Source: DASTHS01 sp035718085 (GTDB taxonomy: Bacteria; Actinomycetota; Acidimicrobiia; Acidimicrobiales; Palsa-688). From it: DNA of 5,172 bases. The translations under genes and the position numbers were made by a program. This document shows positions 1-5,172 of this stretch, one piece after another. The DNA lies in assembly GCA_035718085.1 (NCBI GenBank), contig DASTHS010000115.1:1-5172 (forward strand), written 5' to 3'. Positions within the stretch are counted from its first letter, which is position 1; the number at the start of each line of letters is the position of its first letter. Below the pieces are notes generated by a model that was not told where the DNA came from, made no database searches, and saw only the letters and a program-made list of their open reading frames with translations.

Positions 1-1312
1 CGGTGGCCGGCAGGCTGTTCATGACCGCGGCGCGGTTGGGCGAGGCGAACATGCCCATGCCCAGGCCGTTGAGCAACAGCAGCAGGGCGAAGAGCCGGTA
101 GTCGAAGTCGACGGGCAGGAACAGCAGCAGCAGGAAGCTCAACGCGGCGAGCGACATGCCCCCGGTGGCGAAGAAGCGCGCCCCGTAGCGGTCGGAGAGG
201 AACCCCGACACCGGGCCGGCGACGAGGAAGCCGACCGTCAGGGGCAGCATGTAGATGCCGGCCCACAGGGGCGTCGAGGTGAAGCTGTAGCCGTGCTCGG
301 GCAGCCAGATGCCCTGCAACCAGATGATCAGCATGAACATCAACCCGCCGCGACCGACCGCGGACAGGAAGGTGGAGAGGGTGCCGAAGGTGAACGCCCG
401 GATGCGGAACAGCGGCAGGCGGAACATGGGCTCGGGCACCCGGGTCTCGATCACCGCGAAGGCTCCCAGGAGCACTACGGCGATGGCCAGCTCGGTGATG
501 ACGGCCGGGCTGGTCCAGCCCATGTCGTGGCCGCCGGACGGCTGGATGCCGTAGGTGATGCCGACCATCAGGAAGATCAGGCCGAGGGCGAAGGTGACGT
601 TGCCGGGCCAATCGATCGCCGCCCGCCGTCGCACGCCCCGGTCCTCGAGCTTCAAGTACGCCCACACCGTGCCGAACAGCCCGAACGGCACCGACACCAG
701 GAACACCAGGCGCCAGTTGATCGGCGCCAGCAGACCCCCGAGGATCAGCCCGATGAACGAGCCGCTGATGCCGGCGATGTTGTTGATGCCGAGGGCCAGG
801 CCGCGTTGGTTGGCGGGGAAAGCGTCGGTGAGGATGGCAGAGCTGTTGGCGATGAGGAACGCGGCGCCGACGCCTTGGAGGATGCGGGCGATGATCAGGT
901 AGAGGGCGCCGGGCCGGCCGGTCATCCAGTCGACGGTCAGGACGAGCGACGCCGCGGTGTAGATGACGAAGCCGAGGTTGTACATCTTCACCCGGCCGAA
1001 CATGTCGCCCAGCCGCCCGAGGCTCACCACCAAGACGCTGCTCACGACGAGGAAGCCGAGGATCATCCACAGCAGGTAGAAGCTGTTGCCCGGGGTCAGC
1101 GGGTTGAGCTTGATGCCATCGAAGATGTCGGGCATGGCGATCAGGGTGATCGACGCGTCGATGGTGGCCAGCAGGATGCCGACCGTGGTGTTCGACAGCG
1201 CCACCCACTTGTAGCGGCTGCCGCGCGGGTCGGCTTCTGTGCCACGCACGGCGTCGGGCACCGCCGCGGCCGGTGCCCTCGGGGCGCTGGTGGCTGATCC
1301 CGTCGTCGTCAT
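1..1312 (-). CDS. DHA2-family MFS transporter (EmrB/QacA-like drug:H+ antiporter), 3'-truncated by window edge
   Basis: Predicted inner-membrane major facilitator protein of the 14-helix DHA2 drug:proton antiporter type, likely exporting a small molecule in exchange for protons; the substrate cannot be told. 437 residues are visible and the C-terminus lies beyond base 1 (family members are usually about 450-550 aa). Motifs seen in order: D1-like IDASITLIAMPDI (51-63), motif A GRLGDMFGRVK (99-109), motif B RILQGVGA (143-150), motif C-like SGSFIGLILGG (183-193), then NWRLVFLVSVPFG (199-211), and SPNRAAVMNSLPA (424-436), typical of late DHA2 helices. Motif C has Leu where the classical Gly-Pro would be; I recall this in an actinobacterial subgroup, so it need not mean loss of function. 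The first ~35 residues are a polar Ala/Pro/Thr-rich tail. ATG 1312 is chosen because GGAGG precedes it by five bases. It follows the DMT gene by 81 bases on the same strand and may be cotranscribed or use its own promoter. Confidence 0.93.
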   Translation of the reverse strand, partial: MTTTGSATSAPRAPAAAVPDAVRGTEADPRGSRYKWVALSNTTVGILLATIDASITLIAMPDIFDGIKLNPLTPGNSFYLLWMILGFLVVSSVLVVSLGRLGDMFGRVKMYNLGFVIYTAASLVLTVDWMTGRPGALYLIIARILQGVGAAFLIANSSAILTDAFPANQRGLALGINNIAGISGSFIGLILGGLLAPINWRLVFLVSVPFGLFGTVWAYLKLEDRGVRRRAAIDWPGNVTFALGLIFLMVGITYGIQPSGGHDMGWTSPAVITELAIAVVLLGAFAVIETRVPEPMFRLPLFRIRAFTFGTLSTFLSAVGRGGLMFMLIIWLQGIWLPEHGYSFTSTPLWAGIYMLPLTVGFLVAGPVSGFLSDRYGARFFATGGMSLAALSFLLLLFLPVDFDYRLFALLLLLNGLGMGMFASPNRAAVMNSLPAT

Positions 1313-1317
1313 CGGCG

Positions 1318-1322
1318 CCTCC
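1318..1322 (-). promoter_or_regulatory. Shine-Dalgarno of the MFS gene
   Basis: On the minus strand GGAGG is followed by CGCCG and then ATG, a five-base spacer. This is the only clear canonical ribosome binding site in the window and it fixes the MFS start at 1312. Confidence 0.75.
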
Positions 1323-1345
1323 GCTCGCAGAAACCTTTGTTCCGC

Positions 1346-1356
1346 TAAGCATCTTA
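1346..1356 (-). promoter_or_regulatory. Candidate -10 box with overlapping palindrome upstream of the MFS gene
   Basis: On the minus strand TAAGAT (1356-1351) fits a TAnnnT -10 element. It lies inside the perfect inverted repeat TAAG-ATG-CTTA (1346-1356). A start of transcription about seven bases downstream would give a leader of roughly 30 bases containing the Shine-Dalgarno. No convincing -35 is seen at 16-18 bases upstream. The patch is notably AT-richer than its surroundings. A repressor operator covering the -10, as is common for drug exporters under TetR or MarR regulators, is an inference; no regulator gene is in the window. Confidence 0.35.
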
Positions 1357-1393
1357 CGCGGTGGTCGATGGTCGGAGGTCGGCGCCGGTGGCG

Positions 1394-2365
1394 TCAGGTC
1401 ACGTCGGCCGGCGTCGCTGGCGACGCCGCCGGGTCTGGCACGACCATCCGGCTCAGCACCACGACCCCGACGGTGACCGCGGCGAGGCCCACCACCTCGC
1501 CCACGATGGCCCCGGCCGTGGTGGCGATGCGCTCGCCGTAGAGCAGCTGGCCGATGAGGATGGCGACGATCGGTTCGCCGACGGTCAGCACCGGCAAGCT
1601 CTCGCGGAGGTTGCCGGCCTGGTAGGCGCTCTGGTTGAGCAGCAGGCCGAGCACGGCGACGACCGCGAGGGCGTAGGGCGTCCAAGATGCGGCGGCGCGG
1701 CCGATGCCGTGGTCGAGCAGGTGACCGGTGCGCTCGGTGAGCGAGGCGGTCACGCCGTAGAGCACACCGGTGCCGACGCCGAGCAGCAGGGCCCGCAGCC
1801 CGGGGCGGCGGTGGGCCACCACGACACAGGCCCCGACCACCACCACCGTCGTCGCGAACAGCGCGACCCACCCGCCGGCACTGGCGTGCGGGTGGCCGGG
1901 GCCGGGACGCGAGACGGAGATGAACACGATCAGCCCGGCGACGACCAGGGACGACGCCCCGACCTCGGCGCGCGTCGGCCGGCGCCCCGAGGCGAAGGCG
2001 GCCCCGATGATCGAGAACACCAGCCCGCTCACGAACAGGGGGACGACCAGGGCGAGTGCGGCGTGGCGGAGGGCGAGCAGCTGGAAGCCGAAGCCCCCCA
2101 GGTCGAGCACGTTGCCGAGCATCCAGCGCCCCGACCGCACCAGCTTGAGCAGCAGGCCGGGCCGCATCGACAGCTCGTCGTCCTGCTCGAAGGCAGCCCG
2201 CTGCTGGAGCACCGTCGACGTGGCGTAGCAGGCCGCCCCCGCCAGGCTCTCCAGCACCGCCAGCAGCGGGATGTCGACGTCGACGTGGGCGAATCGGGTC
2301 AGGCCGTGGTGGGCGCCGGCAGCGGCCAAAGCCAGCGGCACACCCACGGCGGAGGCAGACGGCAC
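1394..2365 (-). CDS. DMT-superfamily (EamA-like) multi-pass membrane transporter
   Basis: Integral membrane protein of about 323 aa that looks like a drug/metabolite transporter of two repeated halves. With GTG 2365 as residue 1, hydrophobic segments fall near 32-53, 81-101, 103-125, 133-151, 164-184, 192-208, 226-246, 257-275 and 281-305, so nine or ten helices. Recognisable pieces are LAGAACYATSTVLQQRAA in helix 1, ALALVVPLFVSGLVFSIIGAA (second-helix pair), and SLPVLTVGEPIVAILIG with LLYGE in the second half, the usual EamA end-of-repeat pattern. The LQQRAA and NQSAYQAG segments also resemble NIPA-like magnesium-transporter relatives, so ion transport is possible; the substrate is unknown. 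The start is uncertain: GTG 2365 has only a GGGAAG-like site seven bases upstream, and GTG 2347, GTG 2341 and TTG 2329 are alternatives. An open frame continuing up to 2551 is rejected because it overlaps the divergent DUF2786 gene. The stop is TGA at 1396-1394. Confidence 0.85.
   Translation of the reverse strand: MPSASAVGVPLALAAAGAHHGLTRFAHVDVDIPLLAVLESLAGAACYATSTVLQQRAAFEQDDELSMRPGLLLKLVRSGRWMLGNVLDLGGFGFQLLALRHAALALVVPLFVSGLVFSIIGAAFASGRRPTRAEVGASSLVVAGLIVFISVSRPGPGHPHASAGGWVALFATTVVVVGACVVVAHRRPGLRALLLGVGTGVLYGVTASLTERTGHLLDHGIGRAAASWTPYALAVVAVLGLLLNQSAYQAGNLRESLPVLTVGEPIVAILIGQLLYGERIATTAGAIVGEVVGLAAVTVGVVVLSRMVVPDPAASPATPADVT
1409..1428. repeat. Near-perfect GC hairpin at the end of the DMT coding region
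   Basis: CGGCGTCGC (1409-1417) and GCGACGCCG (1420-1428) are exact reverse complements separated by TG, giving about eight base pairs with a four-base loop in RNA. It sits 12 bases inside the DMT stop codon. No T-run follows on either strand. It could weaken read-through into the MFS gene, but a repeat of this size is not rare by chance in DNA this GC-rich. Confidence 0.3.
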
Positions 2366-2405
2366 CCCCGCAGCTTCCCACCCGCGCCGCCTGCAAGGCC
2401 ACGAT

Positions 2406-2433
2406 CGGTGCCGCCGGGGGTCGACCGGCACCG
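2406..2433. promoter_or_regulatory. 8-bp inverted repeat in the divergent spacer, candidate operator
   Basis: CGGTGCCG (2406-2413) and CGGCACCG (2426-2433) are exact reverse complements with a 12-base spacer, so the half-sites are 20 bp apart centre to centre, about two helical turns. They lie between the divergent DMT and DUF2786 genes, where one bound dimer could affect both. An alternative, shorter pairing GCCGG/CCGGC (2413-2417, 2425-2429) overlaps it. Function is inferred only from position and symmetry. Confidence 0.3.
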
Positions 2434-2447
2434 TCTCAGGCGGCTGG

Positions 2448-2453
2448 CAGGCT
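2448..2453 (+). promoter_or_regulatory. Weak -10-like box six bases before the DUF2786 start
   Basis: CAGGCT is followed by six bases and then GTG 2460, the geometry expected of a leaderless transcript. The first base departs from TAnnnT and no -35 is apparent. It repeats the spacing seen before the ABC gene, which is the main reason to record it. Confidence 0.2.
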
Positions 2454-2459
2454 GACCGA

Positions 2460-3746
2460 GTGCCCGATCGCACCGACCACCTCGCCTCCCTGTTCGTCGC
2501 CGGTGCCCGGGCAGCGGCCGCTCGCGACGCCTGGGGCGTCGACGCCGCCATCGACGAGCTGGCGGTGCGGGTCGCCGGCGACGCCGACCCAGCGGGGGTG
2601 CTCGGCCCGTCGGCCGCACGGGCGGCAGCCGCCGCCCTGGAACGGCTGTGGGAATCGGGATGGCAGCCGGCCGAGGTGGTGCGAGCGGTGCGGCGGTCAT
2701 CGGGGCCCCGTCACGCCGCCGTGGTCACCGAGGCCGTCGTCGCCGACCCGGCGGCCACGGCTGCCGGCGCCCCGCCACCCTGGCGGGCCCAGCTCGTCGA
2801 CCTGGCCGCCGCGTGCGCCCACGGAGCATCGGCGCCACCCTCGCGGCCGACCAGCGGGGGCGCACCCCACGGATGGTTCGCGCTGTTGGTGGCGGGCGCC
2901 GGCAGCTGGGTGGAGGTGACCGGCACGGTGATCGAAGCGCTCGGGGTGCTCGTCGGGCTGCCGGCGCTCGCTCCCCTGCTGCCGCCCCCGTCGGCGTGGG
3001 GGCGGGGCGCGTGGGTGGCGCCGGAGGGCAGCGGCGATCCCCTCCTCGAGAAGGTGCGGGCGCTGCTGGCCAAGGCCGAGTCGACCGCCTTCGCGCCGGA
3101 GGCGGCCGCCCTGACGGCGAAGGCCCAGGAGCTCATCCGTCGCCACGCCCTCGACGGCGTCGACCCACCCGGGGCCGGCGGGGCCGGAGATGGCCGGGGT
3201 CGCCCGAGCCCACGGCGCCTGGCCGTCGACGACCCATACGCCGACGCCAAGTCGAACCTGCTGGCCGCCATCGGCGCCGCCAACGACGTGCGCTGCGTGT
3301 GGCACGCGGACCTGGCGACGATGACCCTCGTCGGGTTCCCGGCCGACGTCGAGGGGGTCGAGGCGCTCTTCACGTCGCTGCTGGTGCAGGCCAGCCGGCA
3401 GATGCTCGCCGAGCGGCCGTCGGCCGACCGGGGGCGCGGGGGCGCCCTGCGGGCCTACCGGCACGCCTTCCTGCTGGCCTTCGCCGGCCGCATCGGTGAA
3501 CGGCTGGCCGAGGCGGCCGCCGCCGGCACGCGGGCGGTCGAAGCCGAGCGGTCGGAGTCGATGCTGCCGGTGCTGGCCGATCGCCGCGCCCTGGTCGATG
3601 CCGCCGTCGACGATCTTTTCCCCCGGCTGCGCACCGGCCGCCGGCGCCGGGTCAGCGACGCCGAGGGCTGGCTCGCCGGTCGGGCGGCCGCCGACGAGGC
3701 CTCGCTGGGGCCGGCGCCCCCCCTGCTGCGCCGGGCGCACCGATGA
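2460..3746 (+). CDS. DUF2786 domain-containing protein of unknown function
   Basis: A 428-aa predicted cytoplasmic protein with no signal peptide. DUF2786 is visible at about 195-232: LLEKVRALLAKAEST, then AAALTAKAQELIRRHALD, the helical pattern with a conserved KAQEL core and terminal RRHALD. After a Gly/Pro/Arg linker (233-257) comes a segment (about 258-362) with DPYADAK, a strand-like MTLVGFPADVEGVEALF and YRHAFLLAFAGRIGERL, which resembles the domain that usually follows DUF2786 (DUF7168-like, from memory). The tail has GWLAGRAAADEASLG (403-417). Residues 1-190 are Ala-rich, with ALERLWESGWQPAEVVRAVRR and a moderately hydrophobic stretch at 140-175; I recognise no domain there. GTG 2460 is chosen because the upstream in-frame extension (to 2271) runs into the divergent DMT gene and looks non-coding. 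There is no clear Shine-Dalgarno. No biochemical function is known to me for the family. It lies 49 bases before the ABC gene on the same strand. Confidence 0.85.
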   Translation: MPDRTDHLASLFVAGARAAAARDAWGVDAAIDELAVRVAGDADPAGVLGPSAARAAAAALERLWESGWQPAEVVRAVRRSSGPRHAAVVTEAVVADPAATAAGAPPPWRAQLVDLAAACAHGASAPPSRPTSGGAPHGWFALLVAGAGSWVEVTGTVIEALGVLVGLPALAPLLPPPSAWGRGAWVAPEGSGDPLLEKVRALLAKAESTAFAPEAAALTAKAQELIRRHALDGVDPPGAGGAGDGRGRPSPRRLAVDDPYADAKSNLLAAIGAANDVRCVWHADLATMTLVGFPADVEGVEALFTSLLVQASRQMLAERPSADRGRGGALRAYRHAFLLAFAGRIGERLAEAAAAGTRAVEAERSESMLPVLADRRALVDAAVDDLFPRLRTGRRRRVSDAEGWLAGRAAADEASLGPAPPLLRRAHR

Positions 3747-3759
3747 GCGGGCCGCCCGC
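3747..3759 (+). terminator. Possible short stem-loop directly after the DUF2786 stop
   Basis: GCGGG-CCG-CCCGC forms a five-base-pair GC stem with a three-base loop immediately after the TGA. There is no T-tract, so it is at best a weak I-shaped or attenuator-type signal; chance is a fair explanation in such GC-rich sequence. Confidence 0.2.
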
Positions 3760-3783
3760 GTGCAAACGATTGCGGGGCCCGGC

Positions 3784-3789
3784 TAGCTT
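3784..3789 (+). promoter_or_regulatory. Candidate -10 box for a leaderless ABC exporter transcript
   Basis: TAGCTT matches TAnnnT and ends six bases before GTG 3796, which would put the transcription start on or next to the start codon. Weak -35-like sequences (GTGCAA at 3760 or TGCAAA at 3761) lie 17-18 bases upstream, each matching TTGACA at three positions. The lack of a Shine-Dalgarno before 3796 agrees with leaderless initiation, which is common in Actinobacteria. Confidence 0.4.
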
Positions 3790-3795
3790 GCCGTT

Positions 3796-5172
3796 GTGAC
3801 CGCTGCCACAGCCGCCGGCTCGGGCTCGGCGCCGGGCGACGCCGCTCCGGCTGCGTCCGTCGCAGCCGGGGGCGCCGGTCGGCACGACCTGCGGACACCG
3901 GCGGCCGCGGCCACCGCCGAGACGGCGCGGAGGGGCGCCCACCTGCTGTGGCGCACGACCGCCCTCGAGCGCGCCCAGATCGTGATCGGCGTGGCCACGG
4001 GCATTGCGTGGACGGCCGCCCGGGTGACGATCCCGAGCCTCACCGGGGCGGCGGTCGACCGCGGTGTCGTCCACGGCCACCGCGCCGCCCTCATCGGCTA
4101 CGGCTGCGCCATCCTCGGCCTGGGCCTGTTCTCGGCCAGCTGCTCCGGGTTGCGCCGCTACTCGGCGTTCAAGGTGGCCTACGCCGTCGAGACGCACCTG
4201 CGCGACGCCATGTTCGCCAACCTCCAGCGGCTCGACTTCCGGTTCCACGACCGATCCCAGACCGGTCAGCTGATGGCCCGGTCGGCCACCGACCTCCAGC
4301 AGATCAACGGCTTCATCACCGTGGTCCCGATCACCATCGCCAACCTCCTGACCCTGGTCGTCGTCGCCATCGTGCTGCTGGTCATCGACTGGCAGCTGGC
4401 GCTCATCGCCCTGGCCTGCCTGCCGTTGGTCAGCGTGGCGGCGCGCCGGTTCTCCACCACGTTGCACCCCGTGTCGATGCAGACCCAACAGGAGCTGTCG
4501 GTGCTGTCGACCGTGGTCGAGGAGAGCGTCACCGGGATCCGGGCGATCAAGGGCTTCGGGGCGGAGGCCGCCCAGGGGCAGCGGATGCGAGACCAGACCG
4601 CCCGGGTGTTCGACCGGATCATGCACCTGGCACGGATCCGGGGTGGTTTCAACCCCTTCCTCGACGTGCTGCCGTCGGTCGCCCTCGGCGCCGTGCTCTG
4701 GTACGGCGGCGACCAGATCTTGGCGGGGCACCTCTCGATCGGCCGTCTGGTCGCGTTCAACGTCTACGTCTCGATGCTCGTCGGGCCGCTGCGGATGCTC
4801 GGCATGACCATCGCCCAGGCACAACGGGCGCTGGTGTCCTCCGAGCGGGTGGCCGAGGTGCTCGACGCGCTGCCGTCGGTGCGCGACCCAGCGCAGCCTG
4901 CGGCACTGCCGCCGGGCCGTGGCGGCATCGATCTCGAGCGGGTGCGCTTCGCCTACGGCGACCCCGCCTTCCCGGTGCTCGACGGGTTCGACCTGCACGT
5001 GCGCCCTGGGGAGTCGGTCGCCCTGGTCGGGCCCACCGGGTCTGGCAAGACCACGGTGGCCCGTCTGGTCCCGCGGTTCTACGACGTCGATGCGGGCCGC
5101 GTGCGCCTCGACGGCGCCGACGTGCGCACCCTCGATCTGCACGCGCTGCGCCGAGCGGTGGCCGTGGTGTTC
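3796..5172 (+). CDS. ABC exporter half-transporter (fused membrane domain and ATPase), 3'-truncated by window edge
   Basis: MsbA/MdlB/BmrA-type ABC exporter that would dimerise to pump a lipid, drug or peptide out using ATP. 459 residues are visible of an expected 600 or so. After a low-complexity Ala/Gly/Pro tail (1-45) comes the six-helix membrane domain, with hydrophobic segments near 61-83, 97-117, 174-197, 199-216, 288-308 and 315-337. Family landmarks are FRFHDRSQTGQLMARSATDL (148-167) and EESVTGIRAIKGFGAE (242-257), the coupling-helix regions. The ATPase domain starts near 377; Tyr387 in RFAYGD is the A-loop aromatic and GPTGSGKT (412-419, Lys418) is Walker A, followed by LVPRFYDVDAGRVRLDG. 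The window ends at VAVVF, so the Q-loop, signature motif, Walker B and H-loop are outside and catalytic completeness cannot be judged. GTG 3796 is the only credible start before helix 1. Many such exporters have a partner half-transporter next door; the downstream sequence would tell. Confidence 0.95.
   Translation, partial: MTAATAAGSGSAPGDAAPAASVAAGGAGRHDLRTPAAAATAETARRGAHLLWRTTALERAQIVIGVATGIAWTAARVTIPSLTGAAVDRGVVHGHRAALIGYGCAILGLGLFSASCSGLRRYSAFKVAYAVETHLRDAMFANLQRLDFRFHDRSQTGQLMARSATDLQQINGFITVVPITIANLLTLVVVAIVLLVIDWQLALIALACLPLVSVAARRFSTTLHPVSMQTQQELSVLSTVVEESVTGIRAIKGFGAEAAQGQRMRDQTARVFDRIMHLARIRGGFNPFLDVLPSVALGAVLWYGGDQILAGHLSIGRLVAFNVYVSMLVGPLRMLGMTIAQAQRALVSSERVAEVLDALPSVRDPAQPAALPPGRGGIDLERVRFAYGDPAFPVLDGFDLHVRPGESVALVGPTGSGKTTVARLVPRFYDVDAGRVRLDGADVRTLDLHALRRAVAVVF

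Noticed and set aside
293..1297. Long plus-strand open frame opposite the MFS gene
   Set aside because: Its protein is rich in Asp, Glu, His, Gln, Gly and Arg with no domain, the usual antisense shadow of a GC-rich membrane protein gene; the opposite strand carries all the DHA2 motifs.
2271..2287. Short tandem of GTCGAC units
   Set aside because: It encodes alternating Val-Asp at the DMT N-terminus and is too short to be a meaningful repeat.
1361..2455. Long plus-strand open frame opposite the DMT gene
   Set aside because: Charged, repetitive composition without recognisable motifs; the minus strand encodes a clear multi-helix transporter over the same bases.
2271..2459. Upstream extension of the DUF2786 gene to an ATG at 2271
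   Set aside because: It overlaps the DMT coding region including the bases for its N-terminus, and the extra residues look non-coding.
2366..2551. N-terminal extension of the DMT gene up to an ATG at 2551
   Set aside because: It would overlap the start of the divergent DUF2786 gene by 92 bases, and its Arg/Pro/Ala-rich translation does not resemble a transporter N-terminus.
2697..3740. Minus-strand open frame opposite the DUF2786 gene
   Set aside because: Low-complexity Gly/Arg/Gln-rich translation without domains; the plus strand holds a recognisable DUF2786 domain.
3652..5142. 496-residue minus-strand open frame opposite the ABC exporter
   Set aside because: It is a shadow: composition is His/Asp/Arg/Gly/Gln-rich and it lacks any motif, while the plus strand has Walker A and the exporter membrane-domain landmarks.

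Overview
This is a GC-rich window, roughly 70% G+C or more by eye. Three of its four genes appear to start with GTG, the codons strongly prefer G or C in the third position, and the protein families are ones common in Actinobacteria. I infer a high-GC actinobacterium, possibly of the Acidimicrobiia or a related lineage. That is an inference from style, because there is no rRNA or other taxonomic marker in the window.

The layout is two divergent transcription units that face away from a short spacer near 2366-2459. Leftward (minus strand) come a DMT/EamA-type multi-pass membrane transporter (2365-1394) and then, after an 81-base gap, a DHA2-type major facilitator drug/proton antiporter (from 1312, running off the left edge). 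Rightward (plus strand) come a DUF2786-domain protein of unknown function (2460-3746) and then, after a 49-base gap, an ABC exporter half-transporter with fused membrane and ATPase domains (from 3796). The ABC gene runs off the right edge just before its Q-loop. Both edge genes are intact at the N-terminus and lack only their C-terminal parts here.

Three of the four genes are predicted membrane transporters, two of them from exporter families. The sequence gives no specific substrate and no proof that the four act together. Candidate regulatory signals are: a Shine-Dalgarno plus a TAAGAT -10-like box overlapping a small palindrome in front of the MFS gene; an 8-bp inverted repeat in the divergent spacer; and a TAnnnT box six bases before the GTG of the ABC gene, which fits a leaderless transcript. 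I found no mobile elements, CRISPR arrays, tRNA/rRNA genes or phage genes. I do not see a new defence or biosynthetic system. The least characterised item is the DUF2786 protein with its roughly 190-residue N-terminal part.
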